From Albula goreensis (Eukaryota > Chordata > Actinopteri > Albuliformes > Albulidae), in NCBI GenBank assembly GCA_022829145.1, contig CM040763.1, positions 10,091,141 through 10,155,140 on the forward strand: a DNA stretch of 64,000 nt. The letters run 5' to 3'. Position numbers and translations under genes: made by a program. Positions 14,421 to 27,479 of the stretch are shown here, in pieces. The first letter of the stretch is position 1. Each line of letters begins with the position of its first letter. The notes under the pieces are model-generated. The model had not been told where the DNA came from and searched no databases. It saw only the letters and a list, made by a program, of their open reading frames with translations.

Positions 14421-17419
14421 AAAATGAAATTGTGAGGTGCAGCATGCACATTGTATTATTACACCACCTATACTGCTCTGGGTAAACCTAACCACCAGAA
14501 CATGTTGTTCCCCTACACCTCTTAACTCATTTACAGCAAAACAGCTACTTTCCCCACAGCTGGAGAGTGCAAGCCACCATACCCATCTTGCAGTGGGCGA
14601 ACATTCCCAACAGGAAACATTGCGCCAGCATGAGAGGATATCTATGACATCAAGACACTCACTTGACTTTCGTCAATAGGCATTGGGATCAAACTGTCAT
14701 AATGGTGCAGTGCAACCCCTGGAATGTCATAGATTGTCCGTGACAACTCTTTCTGCACAGCACGTTTTTAATACGAAGTGGAAGAATAATGTCACAAAGG
14801 CCAGTGCTGTAACAAAGGCAAACTGCTGACATATTTTTGGTGAATATGTGCTATGCACAGTGCTTTGCAAAATAAGTACTGTAAACCCAACTCGCCATTG
14901 CAGAGAAGACCAAGAAACACTTTGAGACGCCTTTTCAGGGACCTCTAGTTTCTGGCATCAAAGAGACACACAAGGAGAAGGTAGCCAGAATGAAGAAATT
15001 TCCACCTCTAAGCAATTAAGCTCAGCCTGCACACCACAACAGTTTATTCTGTACGAAACAGAGGGTAACTGTCAGGTATCAACTTTACCCCAGTATTTCC
15101 ATCAACCACAGCTTGGAAATATCATGCAGGTGAGTTTGCATGGCTGGATGCCTGAGTTGCCAGAGGCCCTGATGAAAAAATAAAATCTCTCACTGAGATC
15201 ATTATCAGCTCAAAGACTTCTCAGCTCCCACTGCAGCTAATTGGAACACCAAGTCTCCATTTCACAATAGTTTATCAGCTGAAGCTTGAGCAAAAATGTT
15301 GTCTTGAGCAACAGCATTCCATATCCATGAACTATGTCTGTTTTCAGTGTGAAAATGTATGATTTTGCTTTTTTTCAAAGATTTTAATACCCATTAATAT
15401 GTTAAATAATATTACATTTTTAATATTATTAAGGTATTAGGAGATTTATATATTTCATATATTTAACCACCAGGTCATGCTAGAACTGTTAAGGGAATAT
15501 GGGGTAGCTTTTATAGATTTCAGACAACACCAGCTGGCAGATCTAAAGGAATTGCTTGTTTTCTCAGGTTGTGATCATGTTTGTTGTCAGATATATCAGT
15601 AGGGTTTTCTGGATTGTTTCTTTCATCCACAGTGTGTTAACAGAAGACAGAGATGATCTGACCTAAAAACATGCTTGCATGCACATTCACTCTTACTGGC
15701 AGGTGCATAGGAAAATAAATGAAACAGAGAAATGTGAAGATACACTCACGTGCACTGAAAGAAGGAAATCTTATTTGCTCAACCTAACAATGTTTCAGTG
15801 CTGAAGTATCTTTTCAGGTCCTGAAGAAGATCCAGAGAAGAACAAATGTTGAATTTAAAAAAAAAAAAAAACTTTTATACAGACTTAATATTCCACTGAT
15901 TGACCAGATAATGTATGTAATTTTGATGAAATAAAGACAAATCTTTGTAAAGCAAGAACAGAAGAAGACACTACTGTATGCAGAGACGCAATTAGAATGC
16001 TCTAATGCTCTAAAATTATTTGACTGAACATGCTTTATATGACTAGTCAATAGAATAACTCATAAATAAACAACCTGTTAAGTCTGTATTTTCCCACTAT
16101 AATCTATCAGCATCTGTACAGTTATCTTTCCTGTGAAGATGTATTGTCCATGTGCAATGAAAGGGCCAAAGTCTGCATTGTTAACTTGTCTCTGTACACT
16201 TGTTCCAGTGCTCTACTTGGCTTGACAGCCATGATTAAAACTTTTAACTGTTTTTTTCATGCCTCATATGTAATTGTTTGTGAGTGACAATGGCTTTGTC
16301 TGTGTCACACAAGCATGTAACTAAGGAGAGTAATTTAGTTAAATGGATTAACAACGCCGATTTTTTTATTGCAGAATGTTTTAGATGAAATCCACCATTC
16401 CACAAAGACCAAAAGAGAACCATATCATCTGACAGCAGTTGAGAATAGCAAATAATTTAGATGAAGAATGATGTGTCAATGAAACAAGAACAATGGTGTA
16501 CCAAAATATTAAATATGTGAAGCTAAATATGGGTCTGGATAAGAGTGTAAACAAAGAATGAGCACTCCCTTGCCAAATAGAGACACTCTTCAAACATCAA
16601 AGGCCTAAAGTGTGTCCACACAAGATACCTCTTTCTAGCCTCAATTTATTTTGCCAGTAAACATGTTGTCATGATCATTGCCATAGTATTAAAACACATT
16701 TTTATGGATACATTCCATTCAAAGACTCTCCATTCATGCCAAGGACAACTGTGGGTGAGATACAGTATGTGCATTTTTTTTTTTTTTTGCATGGCTGAAG
16801 CCAAAGATTTGACATGTTATTCACCCCGAACCGACATCAGTTGTTCAGCTCTTACCAAGGCAAGCATTCAAACGCAGTGTAGATAGGAGGAAAATGTTTT
16901 TGGTTACACATGGGTTGATTAGACACAGAGGAATGAAGGCACCATACTGTGGTTCCTGGGGCTACATTTAAAAATAAAACAGTTGCCAGCTGCTTACATT
17001 TTCTCTGAGATTACTAAACAATAAATATTGCAATTAATATGATGATTTACGGTTCTCTCAGAAGAAAGTTGTCTTATTATACATCCAATGTCGTTAAATA
17101 TGATGTAGATATTTTTGAAACAGAGAAATAGATGTATTAATATCCGAAATTAATTTATTCATTTTTGTTTACCTCAACTTAGTTGATATGATTTGACACA
17201 TCATATTTAAATGTAGTATATATATTGTTTGGTTCAGACCTCAGTTAGTTTTGTTTGGCTGTCAGTATGTCTGTCTATGCATATGTATGTGTGCAGTATT
17301 ATGAGACGGATTACATTATATACACTTATTTATTTTCCCTTAACTAAAATACTTATCAGAGCAGTTCCATGAAAAGATAAAAACACTAAAAGCTGAAAGA
17401 AATGAAATTAATTAAACCC
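14421..17419. other. non-coding stretch, possibly more repeat debris
   Basis: At 14858-14880 CAGTGCTTTGCAAAATAAG resembles the tip of a Tc1 terminal repeat, but the following bases do not match and no partner was found. A-runs occur at about 15857-15871 and a T-run at about 16777-16788. No gene is visible. Confidence 0.4.
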
Positions 17420-17715
17420 CCTATGTGAATGCACAGCTGAATGTGATCCCTGTACAAGGACATATTAGAACAAAAGTGTCACCGTCTCTTCTGGCAGTAC
17501 TGCTAAGCGAATGGCTTCTGCGATTTGTCAAATTACCTAAGAAGAAGAGACAGCATGGCCTGTGTGCTCTCAAATTCAATTTTCAAAAGAAGGAGGAGGC
17601 CTCTTTTATTAGAATAAAAGTAATCACCAAACTTCCATTTCCCTTTAAAGAATTGCACAAAGATAACACATTTCCAATGAATAATCAGCTTTTCCTACAT
17701 CTCTGGAACACTGAA
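17420..17715. promoter_or_regulatory. candidate conserved non-coding element
   Basis: Repeat-free and compositionally balanced inside AT-rich flanks. A 97-codon plus-strand frame runs through it but has no domain and no clear splice sites. It is more likely a non-coding element than an exon. Confidence 0.25.
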
Positions 17716-17969
17716 TAAAAATGGCACCAGAAAAAAAGATCAAATAACTAACACTAATCATTCCTTATCAGCTTTTTTTAATAGAAATTCTATACTTATT
17801 ATTGGGCGATCTATGTGCAGCCCAATATTTTTACTAGATTATGATGTAACTATGCTCTGGCTTGGCAAGAATGAATAATTTCTCTATATGAAGAAAGAAA
17901 TATTGATAAATTCATAGTAGTTACATTTTCTTAAATATCTTCACCAGTTTTTTGTTTCAGTTTTTTTCA

Positions 17970-18120
17970 TGACATGGCTGACAGCATGGGCTACGAGCTC
18001 CACATCATTGTGTCAGCCCACGTATTGCATAATCTATAGGCATCTTGGCAGCATCTTAACCATGGCACTGTAAATGCATGCAAAGCAGCTCTTGCCTGTA
18101 AACATACACTTATAAAACAA
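17970..18120. promoter_or_regulatory. candidate conserved element with hairpin
   Basis: GGCTGACA (17976-17983) and TGTCAGCC (18011-18018) are exact reverse complements. Between them GGGCT and AGCTC can pair around an ACG loop. Downstream is AAATGCATGCAAAG, an octamer-like word. It could be an enhancer or a structured RNA. Confidence 0.25.
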
Positions 18121-20059
18121 CAACTCTGTATATTACCACTTCTAATCTCTATATAAATACACAAACAGTGTCACTGTCCCTGGTATGTGCACCTGCAGAC
18201 AAAACTCCTGACAGTCAGTTAGATTTTTGAAATTTTGGCAGGGAGGTCAATTTTTCCTGTAGCCTGATAGTGTAGGATAACATAATATGTAATTTTAATG
18301 GAAATGGATGAGCTTGAAGATACTCTCCAGTCAGCAACAAGTGGAGTACATTAGCGTTTCTTACAGCTGGAAGTGGACAAACCTCTAAATGTATGGCAAA
18401 ATAAATGTTATTACTAAATAAATTGAGTCCAATCAGTTCAATCAGACATTCTTACAGTTTAGAGTCAATTCAGGCTTTGCACCATCTCAAGAGATTTCCA
18501 CTTCAAGAAAGGGAAAAATTGTTTAAGAGCAGACTTGTTAGTTATTGCCGTATAGAGAGTTTGGTTACTGTATTACCGCATATATTACTGTATACTTTAT
18601 TATTGTTTTCAAATTTAAGTATTCAGACAATTCTTTAGAATTGGCCACACAGATGTCTGTTACTTTAACAGAGAAAGAACAGATTTAACAGTAGTGCATT
18701 TTTCTTTTCATTTTTAGCACTGTCTGTGAATCTGTAGAAAAGTCCAAACGTCTTTTAAAATCAGATATCTCAGAAAACATTTCAGTTGGCACCCCTGAAA
18801 AATTTAATGGTTTAATGGATTTTACAAAAGGTAGGATAGAACAAACCTATTATTTTGATGAAATACAGGGAATAGACAAACCTACCATCCAACAGGTTGG
18901 TAGTAACAGATATGCAGATACTGACAGATATTTAGATAAACACTAGAAAGTGCTCGGGTAAATGGGCTGTAGATTTGCAGGCTGAAACAACTATCAGTCA
19001 CAAATTCTGGGGTGCATTTGAGATGTGTCATCGGTGATATATTATTAAATGTGTATTATTTGTAACATGTTTTAAAATGTAATCTTAATCTTATGAAAGT
19101 GTTTTTAAGTTATCTGGGCTTTATTACAATTACTTTTTCTTAGATGACAGGATCTCTTTACCATGATGTGGCATCATTTGCCATGTGTGTATTAAGTGTG
19201 TAATAAAGAATTTATTGGATATATCTGAAATATGAAAGCAACCAGAATGATTATGATAGTTCATCATCTGGCTGTGCACCATAAGGTATATTTGCTCATG
19301 GTGGACAATCTCTATTGAAACAGGAATGACTATTTTCAGGAGGTGTCCATTCTCAGTTGACACAAATGTGCGAAATCTAACAAAATCACACCATAATCTG
19401 TACCAGTTCCTGTATTTGATTTGAAACAAATCTCCAAATTCCAATAGTAAGCTTGAGCTACTCCTTTGTGGCCACACATTTTAACTGAGGCTGATTTAAG
19501 ATCTGCAGTTCAAAGGAAAGAAAGTCAACAAAGGCCCCGGTAGTAAGACAAAGATCCATCCTAAAAATGGTAGCATGGTCTCAACACAGTGGTGTAAATG
19601 AGCAAAAGGAGAGTAGCCATTTGTAACTCTTTCTGTCAGTGGTATACACATGGTCCTCTAGGTTAATCAGTGATGTAACTGCATTGAGGATGCCCAAGCT
19701 GAGAGCAGTAGTATGGCATACTCTCTAGAATTGATTGAGGTGATATATCAAACCCCTTTGAAGTTGGCAGCTGAGATAAATATATGTCACACTAAATCCA
19801 AGGACACTGTCAGGTGAATCGAGGTCCTGTATCTGACTTGTGACATCCAGGTCCTTTTCTAGAGTGTTCACTAGCTTAGGAAAGCAGGAGATCTCATGTC
19901 TGACCACTTATGGATACATTACTACCTTGAAACAAATTAATTAATATATATATCAAAGATGAGTTGAAATTGAATGGAACATTTTCTTGAGTACCTAATC
20001 ACTCAAAAGTGATTTTACAACTCAGTTGCATAATGATCTCAAGGCTTAAAGATTAAACT
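18121..20059. other. AT-rich non-coding stretch
   Basis: A 115-codon minus-strand frame (19130-19477) was looked at and shows no domain. No repeat family was recognised. Confidence 0.5.
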
Positions 20060-20370
20060 TATTTGGCGGCAGCAGATAAAATACACAAAGCTGAACAGGA
20101 GCTCTCCTTAGGGTGGCTACAAACTGACATTCCATAAACAGGATTATTCATCCACTTGTCATTCACTGCCATCAACTGTGCAAATATGGCCATTAACCAT
20201 GGTATGAATAATGAGTTAATGAGCTGCAGTGATTGACCTTTCTGTGCAATCGGCATATGAACGTATTAACATGCACCACATTACAGCCATCTGACAAGCA
20301 TGTTTTTCTTTCATTGCGATGAGAAAATAAATACGCTGTCCACACGATCATAGTTGTGATCATTCCTGCC
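20060..20370. promoter_or_regulatory. candidate conserved non-coding element
   Basis: A dense, repeat-free stretch with GGCCATTAACC, AATAATGAGTTAATGAG and GATTGACC words (homeodomain- and PBX/MEIS-like). Its right end holds GATCATAGTTGTGATC, an imperfect palindrome. Inferred from texture. Confidence 0.28.
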
Positions 20371-20999
20371 CTCATCCTTTTCTTATGAATATGTAATTTA
20401 AGTTAACGTGTTTCCAATTTAGCCTTGTAGGCTAAAATCAATACATAATAGACATATATAACAGACATGTGCACAGTCTACTGGCATATTTTTTTTTCAT
20501 AAACTGGGGTTAACTTTATAATTAGATTGTATCATTTTGTAGACCCAGTGCGTCTTTCAGCGCAAAAACAGAGCTGGAGGTCTGAACAGAAAATTGCATG
20601 ATGAACATGAGATAAGCCAGCTATTTTTGTGGAGCTATTTCAGATTTCTGTGCAATAAAATCAATACAAAAGAAAGAATTGGTAGGTGGTAGGTGGAAAG
20701 GCTTTTGTTTCTGAGAAAACAAGTAGACTGCCTTGACATGGCCACAGTTCATCTCTTTCAGAGGTCTGGTCAAGAATCACTCCACAGCAAAATCTATTAC
20801 AAAAAGAAGGGACATGGCCATGCAGACATTTTTCAGTAAACAAACTCTAATCTGTCTACCACAAATCTGGACACTTAATTATTGCACTTTTGTTGATCAA
20901 TGAGATTTCCCCTTTAAGAAATAGTAATAACCAGCATATATAATGTGTTGCATTCCGATCATGGCTTGCCCATGTTTTTCTTGTGCGAAGCAGTAACTC
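20371..20999. other. non-coding stretch
   Basis: Nothing recognised beyond AT-rich DNA. Confidence 0.5.
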
Positions 21000-21180
21000 T
21001 CCTGTGCCTGCCATAACAAAGCCAGATATATCAATATTATAGCCAGTTATAAATTTTCCTGACGAACTGTTAACAAGTGGTAAATCAGTGCAGGGAATTG
21101 GGCCTGCACCGGAACAGAATAATTGACTCTCTGTTTGCCTTTATAAAACACACTTTACAATATTATTCCTGACCTATAAA
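21000..21180. promoter_or_regulatory. candidate conserved element with small hairpin
   Basis: It includes GTGCAGG (21088-21094) and CCTGCAC (21103-21109), an exact inverted repeat with an 8-base loop. TATCAATATTATAG and AATAATTGACTC words lie nearby. Conservation is untested. Confidence 0.25.
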
Positions 21181-22876
21181 ATAATTCTCAGGGGTAGCCA
21201 TATGACTTATATGATTTGGTATTTGACTATATAAATCCCAACAACCTTTTTCCCATTACTTAGACCAGTATTCTTCAACAATCTTAAATTATCTGCCAAG
21301 TAAACTCTTGACACTGCATAGTAAAACCGATTTGAGGACTATTAAGCTGTGCTTATGAAATTACAATAAGTACTCCAAACCTATGGGATGCTCCAGTGCT
21401 GTATAGATTTGTGATGATTTAGAAGTAGCATAACTTTTGTGAATATTGCTGAATGTTCATATATATGAGAGAACATGGCAAGGTTTATGGTGTTTGACAG
21501 ACTGAAAAGTACACATGACTATAGTCAGTGTAAAGTTAATAAGGAATGTAGGGAGAGATAAAATGATGACTAGACTGGGTTGATAAGACGAGCTGATCTA
21601 CATTAAATCTACATTTCTTCACCATGGTCTCTAAATAGAAGTATTGGATCTTGTGAAGGGACAGAGAGTTATAAGTTTAGTACAAGACAGAAAAGAAGTA
21701 GTTATTAAGGAAAAGAAAAAAAAAATCTCTTGGGTTGTTAGCTCCACAGACTTAATGCTTGATTTCATATCTTGCATACTCTCCATACAATACCTTTGTT
21801 CAACAGAACAGAAAGGCCTGACAGGCCATGTAGCTGGTAACAAGGGCAACACCTTCAGCTGTGGATGTGTTACAAGGCTGGCATGAGTCTTCTCTCTCGC
21901 ACTATGCCTCAGTACCTCTTTTTAATTTCCACTCTCTGGATATGGTAAGAACCCCTACAGAACTACCAACTAAAAATTCATTTTCTTGATATGAATCCCA
22001 CATCGGCAGGAAAAAGGTGAGAGAATGTCTCCTGTCTCACTTTACTCTAAGGGTTACCAATGCCAGGACCTAGCTGCTGGTCTGTGACTCAAGTTTTAAT
22101 TATGCAGAATGTCAACTTGTTAATTATTGGCTATACTTTTCTGGCCCACTCTTTGTTCTTCCGTCTTTTCATTTTGAGGTAACTGGCTTGCCGTGTCACA
22201 GTTAGCATCTGTTCTACGCCTACGCTATACCCACTTCATCTGATTGGCAAGACGGAGATGTCTTCACAGCTGACGTTAGGTGAACTACATGGAGCACAGT
22301 GTAAGAACACTCTCTTAGCTGATATCATTTATAAGCATAAGGAAGTGTTAGTTGTCAATTATTATTTTTGCCTTTTTACTTTGTCTCTTTAAGAGCAGGA
22401 GATTACAGTATATGTCTAATACCAGATGACCTCAAAATTGCTTTTAATTGATCAAAGTAAGAATCACTTTCCATTCTATCTCAGTAAAAATGATATATAT
22501 TTCTTACTCAAAATGGAAATTATGCATTGGAACTGACATGTTGGTGATGGAAGTTAATGAATGTACTGACAATGTATGCCTTTGTGTGCAAATTCCCAAC
22601 TTTTGTTGCATTTTATCCTATTAATTCTCACTAACTTGATTCTGGCTAGTCCTTTTGCTTCTGGCATTGATGATTACTGTTAGAACAGTTAGCTAGATGC
22701 AGAACCAGTAGAAAAACCAGGGCAAGGGTTTATCATACAGGGAAGTAGTAAAAAAGTCACATTGGTGGAAGAAAAAACAGAGGAACCAAAATAAATGAAA
22801 GTGGATTTGTATCCTGAAGAAACAAAAAAGGACTCTTCCTATATTATATTATAGTTATTTTATGTATTATATTTCT
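21181..22876. other. non-coding stretch
   Basis: Two open frames of 73-80 codons overlap on opposite strands at 21631-21886 and neither has a domain. Nothing else was recognised. Confidence 0.45.
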
Positions 22877-22913
22877 TATTATATTATATTATATTATATT
22901 ATATTATATTATA
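22877..22913. repeat. (TATTA)n microsatellite
   Basis: About seven copies of TATTA, with degenerate units upstream from about 22840. Confidence 0.9.
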
Positions 22914-22994
22914 GTCATAGCTAATATGTTCCTGCTAGAAAATACATTTTACCATTAATTCACACTTTAACTCTTTCAAGTAAAGTAATTTCAA

Positions 22995-23096
<102 letters not shown>

Positions 23097-24677
23097 GACG
23101 CGGCTGACACCTCATGATTATTTAATTAGAAAATCTGTAATTACTCTACCCCTTTCTGTGTGCTTGAGGCAAGGTAGCGGTTGTGCAGGGGCAGCATTAA
23201 AGTCATCCGCTGGTGGCCGTCACTCAACTGTTCCTGGTCACAGTGAATGCACTGCTCTAGAGTGCTATGCTAGCGAGTATCCAACTTTCTTCTCAGTATC
23301 ATCAGTGCAATGTCAATCGGTCTCAGTGCCATGAAAAAAAGGAAGGGGGGGAGAGAAGTGCTGATGCATGGACTATATTTTTATCCTTTGTTTCATGGTG
23401 AACTCTCTCCCATCATGTATTACAATATTGTGGGTTTTTGCATTCAAACTCACTATTCATGCTCATGCTCTCCCTATAAGCAATGTAAACAATTTGAGTC
23501 ATTTACAAAAATAATTCTGTAATTTAAATGGATCAACAGTGTGGAGATAAGAATAGTTACTATTTAGAAGTCAAAGCTAGAAGCTGCACTTCTCTCAATA
23601 TGTAACTCACATTTCAAGCAATGCTGTAAAATGTACATACATGGGAACAGCATCGAAAAGTGTCACAGTCAATGAGTAGTTGAAGGTGAATTGAAAATGT
23701 CAATCTAGTAATGTCAAGTCTGATAAGAATGATTTCTGCATATATTATAAACCCCCAAAACCGTTGGAATAGTATAGCGTAATCATTTTAAGGTGTTAAA
23801 AAGTGCTGGTAACTTTCAAAACCAATCACATTGCCCCACTCAAATGTTTTGGGGCAAATGGGTTTTAGGTATGTGTAACCTTAGGAAGCTTCCAAATAAT
23901 TATATTGTGCATTCTTTCGACATCAAATGTTTAGCCAGTTAAAGAGATACTTGCCAACTAAGTAAGCTAGGTTGCATTATCCAAACAGTACTGACATAGG
24001 TAGTCTGTTGTTGCAATGTATATGTGGTAGAATTATCTTCGTTTTCTTGCATTGGACTTTCTGTCTCTCTCTCTCTCTTTCTCTCTGTCTCTCTGTCTCA
24101 CATACACACACACATACACATTAACGATTAAACTTCAATAACTGAATAGTTTATCCATTTTGTTATTATCCTGAGTGCTGACAGCACTTAATAGCATGAC
24201 ACATGATGATGAATTCATATAACTTACCAGATACTTCCTTCAAGCTTTTTAATCAGTTTCTACTTGTATAAATAAATAAATAAAGAGATAAATAAATAAT
24301 ATTTCATTTTCACTACAGTGTTATTCAGAGTGATATCAACAATCAACAAATGGAAGCCTGTTAAGGGAGTAGTTTTTGTTTAACACTTTGGTACTGGATA
24401 TGTACCAAAGGTGAACGTATAATCTCCCTCATAAACAGTTTTTATCAGACTACTATATAAACTATATACTGTATTCATAATGCTCCTTAAGTGCACCATA
24501 TTTTACTTTGATCATTTCAAGGTCAATGTTTTCAGCCTCTGTCAAGACATCTATTACATATACTGGAACTGTAACAAATCACTGATGACAGCATGCACAC
24601 CCACACACGCAAACACACACACCCACACAATATGTAGATATTATTGTATCACTTACCAAACAGAAAGACATGCATAA

Positions 24678-24721
24678 CTGCACACGCGCACACACACACG
24701 CGCGCGCATGCACACACACAG
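24678..24721. repeat. alternating CA/CG tract, Z-DNA prone
   Basis: A mixed tract of CA and CG dinucleotides with a CGCGCGCATG core. It is almost perfectly alternating purine-pyrimidine. Confidence 0.85.
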
Positions 24722-25039
24722 TTATGACACTGCTTGAACAATCTCAATTCAATTTTGCTTGAAAGCAAAGATATCAAATAGATTTTTTATTGTGACTCAT
24801 TTTATTTCATGGAATGATGATGCTTCACTCTTCTCTGATACACTATGATGGAATACCTTTGATGTGAGCAAAGAATTTGTTCTGACACATGACACTTTGC
24901 ATGTTTTTCTTCTCTCTGCATCTACCATGAAAGCTTTTATTTTCATATTACCTATTGTTGCACCATACGTGTGATACAGCCCAGGCAAGAATTAATTGGT
25001 CACCTTGAGAATATGACATGAAAATAACATCTTTGTTGC

Positions 25040-25053
25040 CCAGCAGGGGGTAG
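25040..25053 (+). promoter_or_regulatory. CTCF-like motif, forward
   Basis: CCAGCAGGGGGTAG differs from the CTCF core CCASYAGRKGGCRS at one position (T for C). Binding is inferred. Confidence 0.4.
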
Positions 25054-25379
25054 CCATGTGGGTGAAACAAAGCTTGGTTGTTAACGATACATTTTTACTG
25101 CTAACAGATTGGACCTAGGGAGGTCTACAATATTGAAGGGAATTTATTGGTTTTGGCGTTACACAATGATCTGGACAAAACAACATGACAATATTCCAGA
25201 AATAAAAGACAGCGAATGGGATGATTGTTGCACTTAGCATGGCTCTTATATCAATCTCTTCATTGAATTATAATTAAGATGTCTGAAATATACCAAATGA
25301 GAAACTGTGATAAATAAATAAACAGCTTCAGAAAATTTCACAACAACACTTTACCTTGTTGGGAATATTACTCTTGGCT

Positions 25380-25720
25380 TTTGATACCAGCTCTGCTGCC
25401 AGGAGAGGCTTTCAAAGCTTGCAGCACTGAAAAAAATGGCCAAGCTCTCAAAGACTCCCTGCTGTGCGTGTCAAACTAAGAAATCTCTCTGAACTTGCGG
25501 AATTAAATTCATCTCCCTGTTTCCACAGCCTTTCCTTGTGGTGGGAGCTTCGTCCTTGTTTTGTTGGAGCCTCCATTATGGAAAAAAGGTAAGTGTTTGA
25601 GCGAGTGGGGTTTTGGTGGCAGAGTAAGGTTAAAAAGCCTTGAGCGTCCTCATTTTATACCACAATGTAATTGGAATTCTTCTCTAACATTTAATGTCGG
25701 GAAAGGGAGGGGGACAAAAA
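25380..25720. promoter_or_regulatory. candidate conserved element around a possible exon
   Basis: A GC-richer, repeat-free island that surrounds the splice-flanked 60-nt segment at 25529-25588. Such texture is common both for enhancers and for conserved alternative exons. Confidence 0.28.
25529..25588 (+). CDS. possible 60-nt internal exon
   Basis: The segment is preceded by a strong acceptor (CATCTCCCTGTTTCCACAG, AG at 25527-25528) and followed by a near-perfect donor (AAAAG then GTAAGTG, GT at 25589-25590). It is 60 bases long, a multiple of three, so it could be included or skipped without shifting a frame. All three frames are open, so the phase cannot be chosen: phase 0 gives PFLVVGASSLFCWSLHYGKK, and the others start LSLWWELRP and FPCGGSFVL. 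None matches a protein I know. It could equally be a 5' UTR or non-coding RNA exon, a cryptic exon, or chance. If real, the window lies inside a large gene on the plus strand. Confidence 0.27.
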
Positions 25721-27479
25721 ATAAAAAAAGGTTTCAGCCAGAGACCGAACACACATGGTCTCAATGCACATTAATCCTGCCTCGGAAAAATTAGAAAATA
25801 AACAGCAGCTCCCAATTAAAACATAAAAATTTGAATTGTGTTTACATGTTATGTTTGTTTGTCAACATGTCAATGATGCTAGATTAGTTAATTTTGTGGA
25901 TCTTAATATTTACATTATTCAATGTAAAACCAAAAATCATAAATTAAATTACTTGTACAGATATTCCGCTGAAAATTTTCAAAGTGTGAGAGAGCAAAGC
26001 CGCACTGCTACCAATTAATAACATCAACCCCATGCACAACATGCATATTTTGTTATAGAACACGTAATACACAAGAGATATGGGGAACAGGCAAGGCTTT
26101 CCAATGGGTAGTAAGGAGAGGATAAGTGAGCCAGATTGCCATACCCTGATTGGAGAAATAAGACTGCAAAAAAGGCTTCATAATAGCAAGCATGATTTCC
26201 AAAGACATTAAATGTCTTAAATTTGGAGCTTGGTTGCATTTGGCTGGGCTCTTTTGACTTTAACATGCATAATTCTTTAAGAAAATTACATTTCCATCTA
26301 TAGAGTGTGTATTTCAAGGGTGTCTGTGGCTAAGGAACTTGGCATGAATTGAACAGGAATAAATTAATCAACTGTTACAAAAAGAAACAGCTGAAGAGTG
26401 ATATCACTGAATAGAACTTTCAGTTCCTTAAATCAGGCTTATTGAAACAAAATTGCATATAACTACAGTATGACTCAATCAGGGAGAAATGGTCAGACAT
26501 TTAAGAGCCAGAAAATCAAAACTAGCATGCCGCGGATGTAAAAGAGAGGACTGAGAGAAAGGCTAAGCATTGGATGAATTGCAGGTATTAAGAAAATATT
26601 TCAAATAAACACAAATCAAGAATGATTCATTAACAGGCCTTCTAATTCCACAGTAGTACAGTATATTTTTTATTATCTTACAGTACTGTGAGAGAGAATC
26701 TTTCTCCAGACCGCTATTTGCATTTTTGTACATTTTGTCTGATCGTTTTTTGTAATATAGGGAGTCTGGGAGAAACAAACACCAAATGTTGGTTCTTCTT
26801 TCATTAGTTTGGTTTACAAATGCATCAAACATAAAATCTCTAGTTGTAATCTGGCATGATTTGGGCCAGCCCTGTCTAACATAAACCTAGCTAACCTTCT
26901 GACCCTTATCAGTCAGCCAACAGATTGGTAAGCAGTACATCATCCTAATGGCAAATTCGTGAAGGCCTTCACAAAAAATGTTGATGCCAATCAGTCTGGG
27001 AATATTTACAAAACATTTTTAAGGCTGTCGGGGTACAATGGGCAACAATGAGCCATACTGTCTAAATGTTGTAAGTTTGTAACAATAGCTAATGTTATCT
27101 GGCAAAACCAATAATTACATTTCACAATAAGACATGCACAACTGATGAAGCACAGGTGGTGTCATGGATGGGGGATGCATTGTGGAATCAGCACATAAAC
27201 ATCACTGGAGGAACCAGTGAAAACATAAATTCTGTATCAAAAATCTAAAAAATAATATCAGACAATGAGCTGAAGCTGAATGTCACCTGGCTCATGCAGC
27301 AGAACAATGATCCAAAAACACACAAACAAGTTTAAATCAGAATGGATGAATAGTGCACTTTAAGCACTCTAAACATCTTCTCCATTACAGTTTTTAGTGA
27401 GACTTCAACTGACCGACAATTCATGCATATCAACAGCTATTTCTTTCATAGATGCATGTTCCACTGTCCCCTAACAGCC
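25721..27479. other. AT-rich non-coding stretch
   Basis: Several frames under 100 codons without domains. No repeat family was recognised. Confidence 0.5.

Larger units (their letters stand above)
23097..25379. other. non-coding stretch rich in simple repeats
   Basis: It holds a TC tract (about 24062-24098), an AATA run (about 24270-24298), two CA-rich tracts (24591-24632 and 24678-24721) and a CTCF-like site at 25040-25053. No gene is visible. Confidence 0.55.

Noticed and set aside
14858..14880. Tc1-like terminal tip
   Set aside because: Only about 20 bases resemble a terminus. There is no TA before it, no partner terminus and no internal sequence.
19130..19477. 115-codon minus-strand frame
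   Set aside because: No domain or homologue is recognised and the composition is chance-like.
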